64,000 nucleotides of DNA from Actinacidiphila yeochonensis CN732 (GCF_000745345.1 NZ_JQNR01000002.1:1-64000); one strand, 5' to 3'; positions 8,154 to 18,167 are shown, counted from the first letter of the stretch. The notes: generated by a model from the sequence alone, not told the origin. Made by a program: numbers and translations.

Positions 8154-8987
8154 TCAGGCCCTGTACCCGTACACCGAGCAGGCGTCGCCGGTGAAGGGCT
8201 TGACCAGGCCGCGCGGGGCCGGGCTGTTGACCCCGTCGTCCGGCTCGAACGCGGTCACGACGACGTTCCCGTCTCCCAGGGCGTGCCGGAGACGGCGGTG
8301 GTGGCGGTCCGCCTCCTCGGCGTCCTGAAGCGGGCCGGTCTTCGTCCACTGGGTGTCGCGGGAGGGCGGCTGGCCGTCGTCGGTCCAGTACACGCAGGGG
8401 ACGGCCAGCAGCCGGCGCACCCGGCGCAGGCCGTCCGCGAACTCCTGCTCGCTCAGGCCCAGATAGGACAGCTCCCCCCGGTACCAGGCCAGCGCGGCCG
8501 TGCCGCCGGCCTCGAACCGCCAGTGCAGGTAGGCCGCCTGCGTCTGCATCCGGTTCCGGGGCACGCACAGCGCCGCCTCCATCGACCCCAGCCAGCTGTT
8601 GCAGCTCCTGCACAGCACACCCCGCACCCGGCCCGTCCCCGCGTCGTGGTCGACGGCGGCCGACTCCCTGCGCACGCACAGCTCGCAGTCGGGGCGCTGC
8701 CGCAGCAGCCGGGCCCGCTCGGCGTTCGACATCCGCGCGTACAGCAGTTGCGGGGTACGGCGGGCCTGCCACTGATCGGCCGGCACCACCGGGACCGGGA
8801 CCGCGCGGGCCGGGTGCGGCGCGGGAAACGGGCGGGGCCCGTCCGCCGTACCCGCCGAGCGCCCGCCGCCCAGGGCGCCGGCGCCGGGCGGGCGCCCGGC
8901 GGGCTCAGCGCGTACCGGGGCGTCGGCGGGGGTGCCGGTGCGGCGCCGCCTGGCCAGCGCGGCCACCAGGCGTGTCCACCCCGCCAT
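8154..8987 (-). CDS. HNH endonuclease, recombination endonuclease VII family
   Basis: Start ATG 8987 behind GGAGGAGACGGCG; 277 aa. After a Pro/Ala-rich linker, residues about 99-135 contain the signature of the family: CELC, then VDHD with the catalytic His, then TGRVRGVLCRSCNSWLG completing the zinc site. Family members cleave branched or damaged DNA, as in T4 endonuclease VII, and are frequent on phages and actinomycete mobile elements. The C-terminal 130 residues contain Trp/Tyr-rich helices not part of the core fold. It lies 137 bp behind the 10357 gene on the same strand. Confidence 0.75.
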   Translation of the reverse strand: MAGWTRLVAALARRRRTGTPADAPVRAEPAGRPPGAGALGGGRSAGTADGPRPFPAPHPARAVPVPVVPADQWQARRTPQLLYARMSNAERARLLRQRPDCELCVRRESAAVDHDAGTGRVRGVLCRSCNSWLGSMEAALCVPRNRMQTQAAYLHWRFEAGGTAALAWYRGELSYLGLSEQEFADGLRRVRRLLAVPCVYWTDDGQPPSRDTQWTKTGPLQDAEEADRHHRRLRHALGDGNVVVTAFEPDDGVNSPAPRGLVKPFTGDACSVYGYRA

Positions 8988-9124
8988 CGCCGTCTCCTCC
9001 CGGCCCGCGCCCCCCGGCTGCGGGAGAGCGCCGCCGGCCTCGGCCATCTTCTCCCTGGGCGGGCGGGCCCCCGGGGGTTCGACGGCGCGCAGTCGGGTGA
9101 TCGTCTGGGCGGTGGTCGCGCAGG

Positions 9125-10357
9125 TCAGCGTGGGGACACCAGCACGCCGGGCAGTGCGGCCGGATCCTTGTCGGCGTCGTCCGCGTACGCGGTGGCGTAC
9201 GACAGCTCCCCCGGGTCGTCGGCCCACGCCAGGACACGGCGCGCCCGCCCGCGCCACCCCGGTCCGGCCTTCACCTGGTCGCCCCAGCGGCTGCGGCCCT
9301 CCGCGCAGACCGTGCACTTCAGCCGGCCGCTGATCTCCCACACCTCCGGGTCGGTGGTGAAGCACGTCGGGCAACACCCCTCGGACCAGGCCGGCGGATG
9401 GCACGGCGTGGTCACCCAGGCCGTGATGATGATGTGGCCGCAGTACGAGCACTCGATGCCGTACAGGGCGTTCCGGTCGCAGCGCGGGCAGTGCTTGCCG
9501 GCCGGGACCTCCGCCGGAGCGCCGGCATCCCCGGACGTCTTGGCCGGGGCCGGCTCGACCGCGTCGGCGGGCTCCGCCGGAAGGCCGGCAGGCGGCACGT
9601 AGCCGCCCTCCGACTCCCATTCCTCGACCGGGTCGCCGGCCGTGGCCACCACGTCGAACAGGCCCTCGGACGCGCACCGCGGGGCGATCACCTCGACGTC
9701 GGCGCTCCCGTGGGCCGTGGCCACGAAGGCGCGCGGGTGCTTTCGGCCGTGCAGGAGCGGCAGGCACACCGCCTCGTCACGCCGGGCCCGGCGGCCGCCG
9801 ACCGTGGCCACCACCACCGCCGAGGTCTGGCCCCGGTGGCCGTTCCAGCGCCCGGACTGCACGCGGTTCGCCCACACCTGGCCGGTGTACCGGACCCCGT
9901 CCACGGACCACGCCAGCATCACGCCCGGGGCGTAGCCGGCCGGGGCGAACTCCTCGAACTCCTGCGGCTCGCCCGGCCACATGTCCACCGGGCGCTCGCT
10001 GAACTCCGGCGTACCCGCACCGCGCTTTTCGACTTCACCGGCCAACTCCCGGGCCAGCGCCGCGAATCCGTCCCTCGCCTGCTGGTGCGCCCAGTCGGGC
10101 ACCGTGGGCAGCGTGTAGGCCAGGCGGCCGTCCGCCGACTCGATCCGCAGCCGGTCGCCGCTCCCGGTCGCGTACGCGCGCCCGGTGCCGCTCGCGCCGA
10201 TCAGCCGGCGCGCGTTGTCCGGGGTGCCCTCCGGCGCGGTCTGAGGCGTCTGCACCGGCTCCTGAAGCGGGGTGTCCAGGACCGGTCCCGCCGGGGCGTG
10301 CCGGTCCCGCGTCATCCCCGCAGCAGCCGGAACAGCCATGGCGGTGCGCTCGGTCAT
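9125..10357 (-). CDS. protein with C-terminal zinc ribbons (410 aa)
   Basis: ATG 10357 is the first start of a long frame; the ribosome site is weak. The N-terminal two thirds is a mixed alpha/beta region with no motif I recognise. Residues about 290-375 contain two likely zinc ribbons: CPRC paired with CSYC, and CCPTC paired with CTVC. Zinc ribbons usually bind nucleic acid or stabilise enzymes. It is followed on the same strand by the endonuclease VII gene, which suggests a joint role in DNA handling. No named family. Confidence 0.7.
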   Translation of the reverse strand: MTERTAMAVPAAAGMTRDRHAPAGPVLDTPLQEPVQTPQTAPEGTPDNARRLIGASGTGRAYATGSGDRLRIESADGRLAYTLPTVPDWAHQQARDGFAALARELAGEVEKRGAGTPEFSERPVDMWPGEPQEFEEFAPAGYAPGVMLAWSVDGVRYTGQVWANRVQSGRWNGHRGQTSAVVVATVGGRRARRDEAVCLPLLHGRKHPRAFVATAHGSADVEVIAPRCASEGLFDVVATAGDPVEEWESEGGYVPPAGLPAEPADAVEPAPAKTSGDAGAPAEVPAGKHCPRCDRNALYGIECSYCGHIIITAWVTTPCHPPAWSEGCCPTCFTTDPEVWEISGRLKCTVCAEGRSRWGDQVKAGPGWRGRARRVLAWADDPGELSYATAYADDADKDPAALPGVLVSPR

Positions 10358-10465
10358 CAGGTGTCCATCTCTACTCGCAGGGTTGGCCGTTGGGGGTGGC
10401 GGGACGCCCCCGTCACCCGTGTGTGCCCGGGCCCGCGGAATGCCGCCGGCCCGGGCCCGCGGTGC

Positions 10466-10702
10466 TCACATCGCCATCCCGGCCCATTCCCGGTTGGCGA
10501 TCTGCCGGGCGGCCTCCTCCGTGGCCACGAGGTCGAACATGAACGCGGTCGGGCGGCCCATCACCGGCGCGATGTTCCACACGCCGAACTTCTCGCCCTG
10601 CCGGGTGATCATCAGCCCCGTCGCGCGGCGCTTCCTGCTCCAGTGCAGAGCGACCTTCTCGCCGCGCTTCGGGCTTGCGGGCATCTCGCTGAACCGGCTC
10701 AC
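10466..10702 (-). CDS. small basic protein under family promoter (78 aa)
   Basis: ATG 10702 lies 47 bp downstream of the minus-strand family promoter at 10745-10791. The protein is compact and mixed (HWSRKRRATGLMITRQGEKF) with a predicted beta hairpin followed by a helix ending in EWAGMAM. No family recognised. It is the only gene clearly served by this promoter before the 10357 gene. Confidence 0.7.
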   Translation of the reverse strand: MSRFSEMPASPKRGEKVALHWSRKRRATGLMITRQGEKFGVWNIAPVMGRPTAFMFDLVATEEAARQIANREWAGMAM

Positions 10703-10744
10703 TGGTCACTCCCCTGCGACGACATCACCCCCGCTCGGGGCGTT

Positions 10745-10791
10745 CATTAATCTACCCATCAAGATGTTGTGCGTCAAGTTTTATGTGTCAC
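10745..10791 (-). promoter_or_regulatory. family promoter 3
   Basis: On the minus strand: TGACACATAAAAC box, -35 TTGACG (10777-10772), 17-bp spacer, -10 TAGATT (10754-10749), then AATGAACG. Confidence 0.85.
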
Positions 10792-10981
10792 TCCCGGCGG
10801 GGGCCGCCCACCGGCACGGCGAGCGCCCGCCGAAGGCGCAGGCCGCGGAGCCGATTCGGCGCACCGCGGTGCGGCAAGGCGCCCCCGGACCCGTCGGCCG
10901 GCGCACCCCAGCGCCGGGCGGCGCCGGGCGGGACGGCAGGCCCGGGACCCGGGAGCGCCGAGCCCCGCGGCCGGCCGCGGG

Positions 10982-11191
10982 TCAGCGTGCCGCAGAACGG
11001 CGGGAGTTCGCGCCGCCGCGGGTGCGCATGGTGGTCCCGGCCTCGGTGAGCAGGCGGTGCACGAACCCGTACGACCTCCCGCAGCCCTCGGCGAGCACCC
11101 GGACCGAGGCCCCCCTGTCGTACGCCTTCTTCAGCTCGGCCCCGAGCTTGAGCCGGGCCGGCCCGGTGACGTGGACGCGGCGTCCCAGCAC
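10982..11191 (-). CDS. short HTH protein (69 aa)
   Basis: GTG 11191 follows AGGAGAGCCGAC. The sequence TGPARLKLGAELKKAYDRGA followed by SVRVLAEGCGRSYGFVHRLL is a compact helix-turn-helix, a form seen as short stand-alone proteins in many Streptomyces. The tail is Arg/Gly rich. It lies 47 bp behind the 3.8-kb broken ORF and may be expressed from the same message. It is a candidate regulator of the element, but its target cannot be inferred. Confidence 0.75.
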   Translation of the reverse strand: MLGRRVHVTGPARLKLGAELKKAYDRGASVRVLAEGCGRSYGFVHRLLTEAGTTMRTRGGANSRRSAAR

Positions 11192-11238
11192 GTCGGCTCT
11201 CCTCTCCTCTCTCCCGGCGGCGCCCGGGCGCTGGCCGG

Positions 11239-14200
11239 CTACGGGTGGCGTGCGGCGTCGACGTCGCCGGCGTTGACCAGCGCCTCCCTCAACTCCCGCC
11301 ATGCGTCCGGGCGATCGGCCCCGGGCAGCACGGCTGCGGCGTCCAGCAGGGCGCGGGCGTGCCGCCGTACGGCCGCCTCCCGCCAGGTCCCGGGCGCCTG
11401 GGAGACCAGCACCGCGGCGAGCAGCAGGGCATCCGGCCGGCCGGGGTGGGCGGCGGCGCGCTCCGCGACGAGGTCGGCGTCGGTCAGGGCCGGGGAGTGC
11501 TCGGCGCTGGAGCGCATCAGCTCCAGCCACACCGCCTCGTCGAGGTCCGCGTCGGCGAACGCGCCGGCCCCGGCGAGCGCGCCGGCGGGCAGGCCGGCGG
11601 CGAGCGCGGCCCGCCACAGGACCACCGCCGCCCCCGCCCGGGCCTGCCCGGCCGGCGGGAGCGGGCTGCCGGCGCCGGTGTGCGGCGTGCCGGCGGCGAT
11701 CGCCTCTAGCAGGCCCGAGACCGTGGCAACGCCCTCAGCGCTGTCGTCCCCGGCGCCGGTGGCGCCCGCCAACTCGGCCCACCAGGCGGCGGGTTCGCCC
11801 AGCAGGGCCGGATCGGCCAGCAGCGCGGCCGCGGTGCGGCCGGCAGCGCCCTGGGCGAGACCGGGGCGTCGCGCAGCGCGCCGATCAGGCCGGCGCGGTC
11901 CAGGGCGGCGAGCAGCGGCGCACTGGGCGGCCCCAGCGCAGCCACGACGCGGCCGGCGAGGGCCGGCCCGGGGTCAGCCGGTACAGGGCGGCGTGGTGCT
12001 CGGCGGCGAAGGCGGGGGCGTAGCGGTGCAGGGCCGGCAGCCGTACCCCGATCGCGGTGGCCACCGCCTCCTGGCCGGCGGCCGCGGGAAGCGCGCCGGC
12101 CACCGCCCGGAGCACCTCGGCCGGCATCTCCCCGTGGGCGCGGGCCTGGCCGGCGGCGTACTCGAGCAGGCACCCCAGCGCCCGCACCCGCGCATCCGAC
12201 CCCAGCAGCGCCGGCTCCCCCGAACTCCCCGCCACGGGGCGCCGTCCGCAAAAACGCCCGCGGCCCCGTCGCCGGCGGGAGCGGCGGGAGTGCTCTGCGC
12301 GGCGGGCCGGGTGAGCTCGGCGGCCAGGGCGTACAGGTGGTCCAGGACGTCCTTGTCCTGGCCCGCGTCCAGGACGGCCCCGGTGCGCCACACGGCGGTC
12401 AGCAGGTCGGCCAGGGCCTGGTCGGCGAAGAGCAGCCCGTCGCCCCGGCCGGCGGCCGTCCTCTGGCCGGCGCCGGGGGCCGGGCCGTCGAGGGCGCGGC
12501 GCAGGCCGAGCGCCGCGGTGACGGCGCCCGTGAGCGTCCTTCCGGGGAAGGCGCCGGGGCGCTCCGCGTGGAGGGCGGCCGCGGCGAGGTAGAACGCGCC
12601 GAGCTCCGGCAGCTCCAGGGCGGCCAGGACGGCGGACGGATCGGCGGTCCAGGCGGCCGGGTCGGCGGCGACGAGGCGGTGCAGGACCATCGCGTAGCCG
12701 TCTGCGCCGGCATCCGGTGCCGCGGCCAGCGCTGCGGCGGCCGCGAGCGGGCCGCCGGCCGTCTGCTCCAGGTCCCCGGCGGCCAGGACGGTGCTCTCCT
12801 TGACCGGTTCCAGGACGGGGGCGGTGCGCGGGTCGGACGGGCCGGCGGGCTGCAGCCGGCGCACCGCGTGAAGCACCAGCTCCCAGCCGGCCAGCACGCC
12901 CGCGGGCAGCACCGGCGACCAGTCCCACACCCGCAGCCACGAGGCGAGCGGCTCGGCGAGGCCGTCCGCCCGGTCGGCGCCGGCGGGAAGGACCTCCTCC
13001 ACCGCGGCGGCCGGCGGCGGGGCGCCGAGCGCGGCGCGCACCCGCGTCTCCAACTCCCCGGCGCGCCCGGGCGGGCAGGTCCTGAACACGAGGTCGACGA
13101 GGCGGGCCGGCTCCGGGCCGGGCCCGGCGGCCACCAGGCGCGCCGTGAGCTCGAGGGCCCGCTCCCACCACTCGTTCACGTCCCCGGCGGCGGGCGTCGG
13201 GGACTGCCCGGCAGGTGCGGGCGGCCGGGCGGCGAGATGAGCGGCCACCAGGCGGTCGTGCAGCGGAGCGTCGACCGCGGCCAGCCGGGCCCAGGCGCAG
13301 GTGCGCAAGCCCAGGCCCACGCCGGCGTCCGCGTCGGCCGCGGCCAGGTCCAGGACGGTGCGCGCCAGCCCGGGACCGCCGTACGCGGCCGCATCGCCCG
13401 CGTGCACCAGGTCGAGGTCACCGCCGAACACCAGCGTCCGGGAGGCCCCGGGCAGCAGCGCGACGTCGCGGGCGAGCAGGCCGGCCAGCACCGCCCGGAT
13501 CATCGCGACGTTCGGGTGCGCGCTGGCGGCGGGGCCGGCCGGGTAGGCCGTGCGCACCAACTCGCGCAGCAGCACCGCGACCTCGTGCCCGGGCAGCCGT
13601 GCCGCGCTCTGCTCGGCGATCCGCTCCCGCATCTCCTCCTCGGCCGCCAGCGCGGCCGCGACCAGCTCCTCGGCCGCGGCGCCGTCCCCGGTGCCGGCGG
13701 CCCGGGCCTCGGCGTCGGCCACCCGCTCGACGACGGCCCGCAACGCCAGGTGGCCGGCGTGCTCGTCCTCGACCGCGCCGGCCAGCAGTCCCTCCACCAC
13801 CAGGACCCACTCCCGCCCCCGCCCCGTACGCGGAACGGCACGCGCCCACCGCGCCGCCAGGCGCAGCGTCGTCCCCACCGCCGGGCCCCCGCCCGCTCGC
13901 ACCGCCGCGGTGTCGGCCAGGACGGCGCGCACCTGGTCGGCGCCGACGACGTCGGGGTGGGCCAGCGCGAGGCCCAGCAGCGCGTCAAGGGCCAGGCGGC
14001 CGGCCGCGGAGGCCTTCTGCGCCCGGCTGACCGCAGGGTCCTCATCGTCCGGCGCCGTCAGCCACTCCCGGACCGCGTCCGGGTCGACGCCGGCGACGTG
14101 GTCGAGGAACGCAGCGGCCGGCCACCGCCCGCCGGCAGCCCGGTCCGGCAGCAGCAGCTGCGGCGCGTACTCCTGCAGCACCCCCAGCCACAGCGGCGCC

Positions 14201-15024
14201 GGCTCGGAGCGGAAGAAGAAGTCGACGGCGCGCAGGTCCCACCAGCGGGCCAGCTCGGCGGCATCCGCCGCACCCGGGCCCTGGAGCGCGGCGAGCTGAA
14301 GGACCCGGGCAGCACGCTCCGGCAGCGGCACCAGCAACTCGCGCGCCGCCCCCAGGAGTTCGGTGTAGAGGAGAACGGCGTCACCGGGACCGGCCGCCCG
14401 GCCGTGCAAAATGCCCGACGCCAGCCCGTACACCTCGCCCCACACATCCAGCGCCCGCTCCTGCGCCCCGCCCACCGAGACACCCGTCAACCGCTCGACA
14501 ATCCCGCGAGCCCGCCCCCGGTGATACCCACCCGGCCGGGCCAGCTCCCCGCGCAGCACCTCCGCCGCCCCACCACCCGACCCACCCCGCACCCGGCAGA
14601 CCCCGCGGATCACCGGCACCGGTCCCGGCAGCACCGGTCCCGGCGCCCGGCACCTCCCGGCCGGCGGCCTCGACAGCCGACGCCCGCACGAAGCAGCGGC
14701 ACCCGGCGCCCCGACAGCGTCCACCGCCGCCAACACCTCCTCCGCCGCGGCCTGCAGGCCCACCGACCGCGGAGCCCCCGGCAGGCCCAGCAACGCGTCC
14801 GCCGCGGACCGCACACACGCCGCGGCCACCTCCGCCGGCCGCTCGAACCCCGCCCCCGTCAACGCCCGCCGCGCATCACGCAGCAGCCCCAACGCCCGCA
14901 CACCCGCATCACCCTGCGCCGCCAACGCACCGGCCAGGACCTCATCAACCTCCGCCAGCACCACCCCGGACAACTCCGCCCCAGCCCGCACATCCCCGCC
15001 GACCGGCGGCATCTCGATACCCAC
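11239..15024 (-). pseudogene. giant helical protein broken by three frameshifts
   Basis: One protein of about 1,260 aa is spread over four frames. It starts at GTG 15024 (or ATG 15012). The frame breaks near 12240, 11967 and 11852, and each break is repaired by adding one C to a C/G run. The stop is at 11239. Residues about 170-290 include SGILHG followed by a helical stretch with LVPLPERAARVLQLA, which recalls HEPN-like helical bundles; the rest is Ala/Leu-rich helices like ARM or TPR solenoids. No catalytic motif is seen. Decay and assembly error are both possible; the three identical defect types favour the latter. Confidence 0.6.
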
Positions 15025-15593
15025 CGGTGCACCGTAGAACCCCCACACCACACCCCGGACCCCAACCCCAACAACCCACCAACGAACCCACAACAACCAC
15101 GACCCCGCGGCACCGGCACGGACGGCACGGGCACGGGCGGACAGGCCCGGCGGCACGGGGCGGAGGCGCGGACGAGCGGCCGGAGGCGGCGCAGGCAGGC
15201 CCGGCGGCGGGACGGAGGCGGGACCCGGACGGCGGGGGCGCCAGCCAGAGGCGGGGCGGCCGAACGCGCGGCGGGCGCCGGGAGCGGCAGACGGCAGCGG
15301 CGCGGCGCGGGCGCGGGCGCGGCACGGGCGCGGCGCGGGCGCCGGGAGCGGGCAACGGCCAGGGCGGGCCGGAGGCGCGGGCGCGGGCCGGGCGGCCGGA
15401 GGGCGCGGCACGGCGGGCCGGAGGCGCGGCGGCAGGCGGCGGGCGCGGCAGGCGCAGCGGCGCGGCGGAGGCGGGCCGGCCCGAGGGCGCGGCACGGCGG
15501 GCGGCCAGGGCGGGCAGAGGCGCGGCACGGGGCGCGGCGACGGCAGCGGGCGCGGCGCGGCCGGGACGGCGGGCGGACGAGGCGGCGGGCGGC
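15025..15593. repeat. low-complexity G-rich tract
   Basis: From about 15110 to 15590 the plus strand is almost pure G/C/A with repeated GGCGC, GGCGG and CACGG words and hardly any T. It codes for nothing plausible (all frames give Ala/Arg/Pro runs). The strong strand asymmetry could support R-loops or G-quadruplexes, or be a degenerate repeat. Confidence 0.5.
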
Positions 15594-15884
15594 TTACTTG
15601 TCGGAGACGACCATGCGGCCGTCACCGGCGAAGTGGTCCTCCACGGTGAAGCGCTGCTCCAGGTGCTTCCGGACGGCGTTCAGCTTCCTCGTCCGGAGCG
15701 AGCCGTCAGAGCCCCACGTGGCGTGGCTCTCCACGTAGTCCACGACCACGCCGAGCGTGTGCGAGGTACGGACCTGAACTCCTTCGGACCAGCGCTGCCC
15801 GGAACGGCGCCCGGTGGAAGTCCGGCTCAGGCTGAATTCCTTGCCGAGGTAGTAGCGGACGGCTGAGTAGGTGGCCTTGGCCAT
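15594..15884 (-). CDS. small hypothetical protein (96 aa)
   Basis: ATG 15884 follows AAGGAACCGATC. The sequence starts MAKATYSAVRYYLGKEFSLS and continues with a Gly/Ser-rich turn and two helices (TLGVVVDYVESHATW and LRTRKLNAVRKHLEQRF), ending in short strands. It is less Ala-rich and lower in GC than its neighbours. Downstream of the leaderless 16609 gene on the same strand, so probably in one operon. Function unknown. Confidence 0.7.
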   Translation of the reverse strand: MAKATYSAVRYYLGKEFSLSRTSTGRRSGQRWSEGVQVRTSHTLGVVVDYVESHATWGSDGSLRTRKLNAVRKHLEQRFTVEDHFAGDGRMVVSDK

Positions 15885-16018
15885 GATCGGTTCCTTGTCT
15901 CGACGGCAGAAGCGTGGCGGACGCGAACAGGGCGCGCGCAGGCGGAGGTGGGAGCGGCCCGGTGGACGGGAGCGGCGCCGTCCGCCGGGGCCCGGCGGAC
16001 GGCGCGGACGCGGCGGTC

Positions 16019-16609
16019 TCAGACGTTCATGCTGCACTCACGCCACACCTCGGCCCCCCTCTTGTCCTGCGAGGTCATGTGCCAGCGGCGAGCGTCGGCA
16101 GGGCAGCGGTACACCCGCTTCTCCGACTCGACACCCTCGCTGCTGAGCCGGGCGAGCTGAACCCCGACGAGCAGACGAAGCGCGCGCCACTGCGTGCCCT
16201 CGTGCACCTTGCGGCAGCGGCACTTGGAGCTGCGCACCGGCCAGCGTCGAGCATCCTGGGGCAACTCTCCGGTCTCAATGAAGGCCATCAGGCCCGCGCG
16301 GCGGACCTTAGCCCACCCCGTCCATCCGTCCTCGGGTGTGCCGATGACGTAGAAGCTGAGGTCCCAAGGACCTTCGGAACGCGGCTTCCCGGTCACCATG
16401 ACAGCCGAACCGCCACGCCGCGCACCCTCGATCCGGACGCCGTCCCCCTTCAGCTGGCGCGACACCGACCAGCCGTGTTGATCCATCAGGGCAGCGATCG
16501 TCTCGCACGAGGAGTTGTTGAGGGCGGATGCGGTAATCACAGCGGCTCCAGTCCGGTCGAAGTGCGTAGCGGCCAGACGAAGCGCTTGCATCACCTCGCC
16601 CGGCGTCAT
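16019..16609 (-). CDS. hypothetical protein, probably leaderless (196 aa)
   Basis: The ATG at 16609 begins six bases after the -10 of its family promoter, so the message probably starts at or next to the start codon with no ribosome site. The N-terminal 100 residues form an alpha/beta unit (HFDRTGAAVITASALNNSSC, then a HGWSVSRQL segment); the C-terminal part has a CRCRK cluster and YRCPADARRW, perhaps binding zinc. Function unknown. It heads the operon with the 15884 gene. Confidence 0.75.
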   Translation of the reverse strand: MTPGEVMQALRLAATHFDRTGAAVITASALNNSSCETIAALMDQHGWSVSRQLKGDGVRIEGARRGGSAVMVTGKPRSEGPWDLSFYVIGTPEDGWTGWAKVRRAGLMAFIETGELPQDARRWPVRSSKCRCRKVHEGTQWRALRLLVGVQLARLSSEGVESEKRVYRCPADARRWHMTSQDKRGAEVWRECSMNV

Positions 16610-16610
16610 T

Positions 16611-16655
16611 CATTAATCTACCTCACAGGCTCGCATTAATCAAGTTATATGTGTC
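16611..16655 (-). promoter_or_regulatory. family promoter 4
   Basis: Minus strand: variant box CGACACATATAAC, -35 TTGATT (16643-16638), 17-bp spacer, -10 TAGATT (16620-16615), AATGAATGAC. The second ATG is the start codon of the 16609 gene. Confidence 0.8.
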
Positions 16656-16711
16656 GATCGGTGGATGGAGATTCGCGACTCTGGACGGCGAAGCGGTCCG
16701 ACAGGGCATCG

Positions 16712-16835
16712 GGTGTCACGCTGTCACGCCCGAACAGCGGTGGGCCTAGCATCAGCTATTCATGCAGGTCAGAGCGCATTCCTATCGGGCGTGACAGCGA
16801 GCGTGACACCTCAGCGTGACAGCGAGCGTGACACT
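16712..16835. repeat. compound GTGACA site, copy A
   Basis: Two inverted TGTCACGC (16714-16721, 16722-16729), then 35 bp, then CAGGTCAGAG (16765-16774), then 14 bp, then four direct GCGTGACA starting at 16789, 16801, 16814 and 16826 (12-13 bp period). The same layout occurs at 26117 and 31414. Confidence 0.8.
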
Positions 16836-16964
16836 CGATGATCTTCGCCGCGTGCCGGAGTCCAACGAAGATGACTCGTCAGGCTGTGGTGCACCAAGAG
16901 GACTGAGGCGTGTCCCGGATTCGGGGGCCGGGCTGCTCTCCGCGCCAGCCGCTACGGTGAGCCG

Positions 16965-17102
16965 GTGAACAGCTCCTCTGGGGGCCGGCACGGTCAGGCC
17001 GCCGAGCGCGAACCTGCGGATCTGCCGTGGAAGGCGGCGCGCGCGTACGTCCAGGACGTCAACCTGGGCCGGCTGCGTCAGCAGCACGCGGGCGCGGCCT
17101 GA
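16965..17102 (+). CDS. possible 45-aa ORF or gene remnant
   Basis: GTG 16965 opens a short frame with a helical end (DLPWKAARAYVQDVNLGRLR). There is no good ribosome site and no promoter of the family. It may be a truncated N-terminus left by deletion. Weak. Confidence 0.25.
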   Translation: MNSSSGGRHGQAAEREPADLPWKAARAYVQDVNLGRLRQQHAGAA

Positions 17103-17244
17103 ACGGTCTTCACCGAGGCCCTGGTCAATGCGACGTGATGCACCGCTCGGCAAGTTGGTTCATGCGTGCGGGGAGGCGTAGCACGCAGTCGGACCGCATC
17201 AACCTGTTCCATCAGCTGATCGACGGCACCAGCGACCGCGACAC

Positions 17245-17560
17245 CCGTACGCCGAGCAGCAGCTGCAGCGACAGCGGCCCGACGGTGTCGGGTGCAGCAT
17301 GCAGCGGTACAGCGGTGCAGCGCTCCCCGGACAGCCGCAATTGGGACAGCAGCCGGTGCAGCGGCAGCACGTGCAGCGGCGGGTGTGCAGCAGTCGCTGT
17401 GCGGGCCTTGGGGCGGTGCAGCAGCCTCTCGCAGCGGCAGCGGCAGCGGCAGCGGCGCTCGTTCGGCAGCGGGTGCAGCATCCCGCCCCAGGTAGCAGCA
17501 GCGTTGCAGCAGCCCGGAGCAGGTGGAGAGTTGCAGCACGGAGGCAGCCAAGTCGCGTTG
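17245..17560. repeat. GCAGC-rich tract I
   Basis: The pentamer GCAGC occurs here more than twenty times on the plus strand, many as TGCAGC, including a perfect run of four CGGCAG units near 17435. Orientation is almost uniform and spacing irregular, which separates it from a microsatellite. Confidence 0.6.
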
Positions 17561-17836
17561 TCGAGTCGCATGCAGCAGGGTCGCTGGCGCCGCGTCATGG
17601 CGACGCGCTGCACCTCGACGGGCGGGGCGGCGGCCGTCGCGGGCTCCCGTTCGGTGGCGGAACCGCAACACCCCGGGCCGAAGTCGGCAGCACGTGCGGA
17701 GCGTGGCGGGACGGGCGGGAGCGGGGCGACGATGCAGGCAGTACGGGGCCCGGCGGACGGGCCTCGACTGTCACTGACGGATGAGCAGGTCAGCAGGGGG
17801 ACACCACTTGGGCGGGCGAGCGACGCCGAAGTTCGC

Positions 17837-17886
17837 CGGACAGGTTCGGACGGTGCCGGACACCAGCGGACAGTGTCGGACGGCGC
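17837..17886. repeat. five 10-bp repeats with CGGAC core
   Basis: CGGAC starts at 17837, 17847, 17857, 17867 and 17877, an exact 10-bp period with variable last five bases. The helical phasing resembles iterons or a cooperative operator. Compare the CGAAC array at 8084. Confidence 0.65.
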
Positions 17887-18167
17887 CGCCCGGGTCACGG
17901 GAGCGGATCTCCGGTAGCGGATGACCACGTCTGGCCAGCACGGGGCTGGAGCGGAGGGGCCGTGGTGCGCCATGTGCGGAGGCCACCGTGCCGGGGGAGC
18001 GTCGGCGTCCGCCCAGCGGGACGGTGTCCGCCGGACGAGGTTCTCCGCGGCCTGTCGGCGTTCGATGGTGCTGCCGGTCAGGAACACTCCAGACCAGAGC
18101 CCGTCCGTGCTCCTCGCACGTTGCCCGGACGGGCCGCCCTCTCCCCCTGCCGCGTGGGCAGCAGGTC

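Larger units (their letters stand above)
16660..18167. other. large non-coding region with three repeat systems
   Basis: About 1.5 kb between the 16609 gene and the 18168 gene holds almost no credible coding frame. It contains the compound GTGACA site (16712-16835), a GCAGC-rich tract (17245-17560) and a 10-bp CGGAC array (17837-17886). Such density of repeats is typical of a replication origin, centromere or transfer locus. Confidence 0.55.

Noticed and set aside
12337-15738. Very long plus-strand open frame (over 1,100 codons)
   Set aside because: It lies opposite the 11239-15024 gene, is filled with Gly/Arg/Pro and has no consistent start or family pattern; the minus strand has proper protein-like composition.
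17245-17560. Possible CRISPR or microsatellite
   Set aside because: The repeats are five bases long with irregular spacing; there are no constant-length repeats and spacers and no cas genes.
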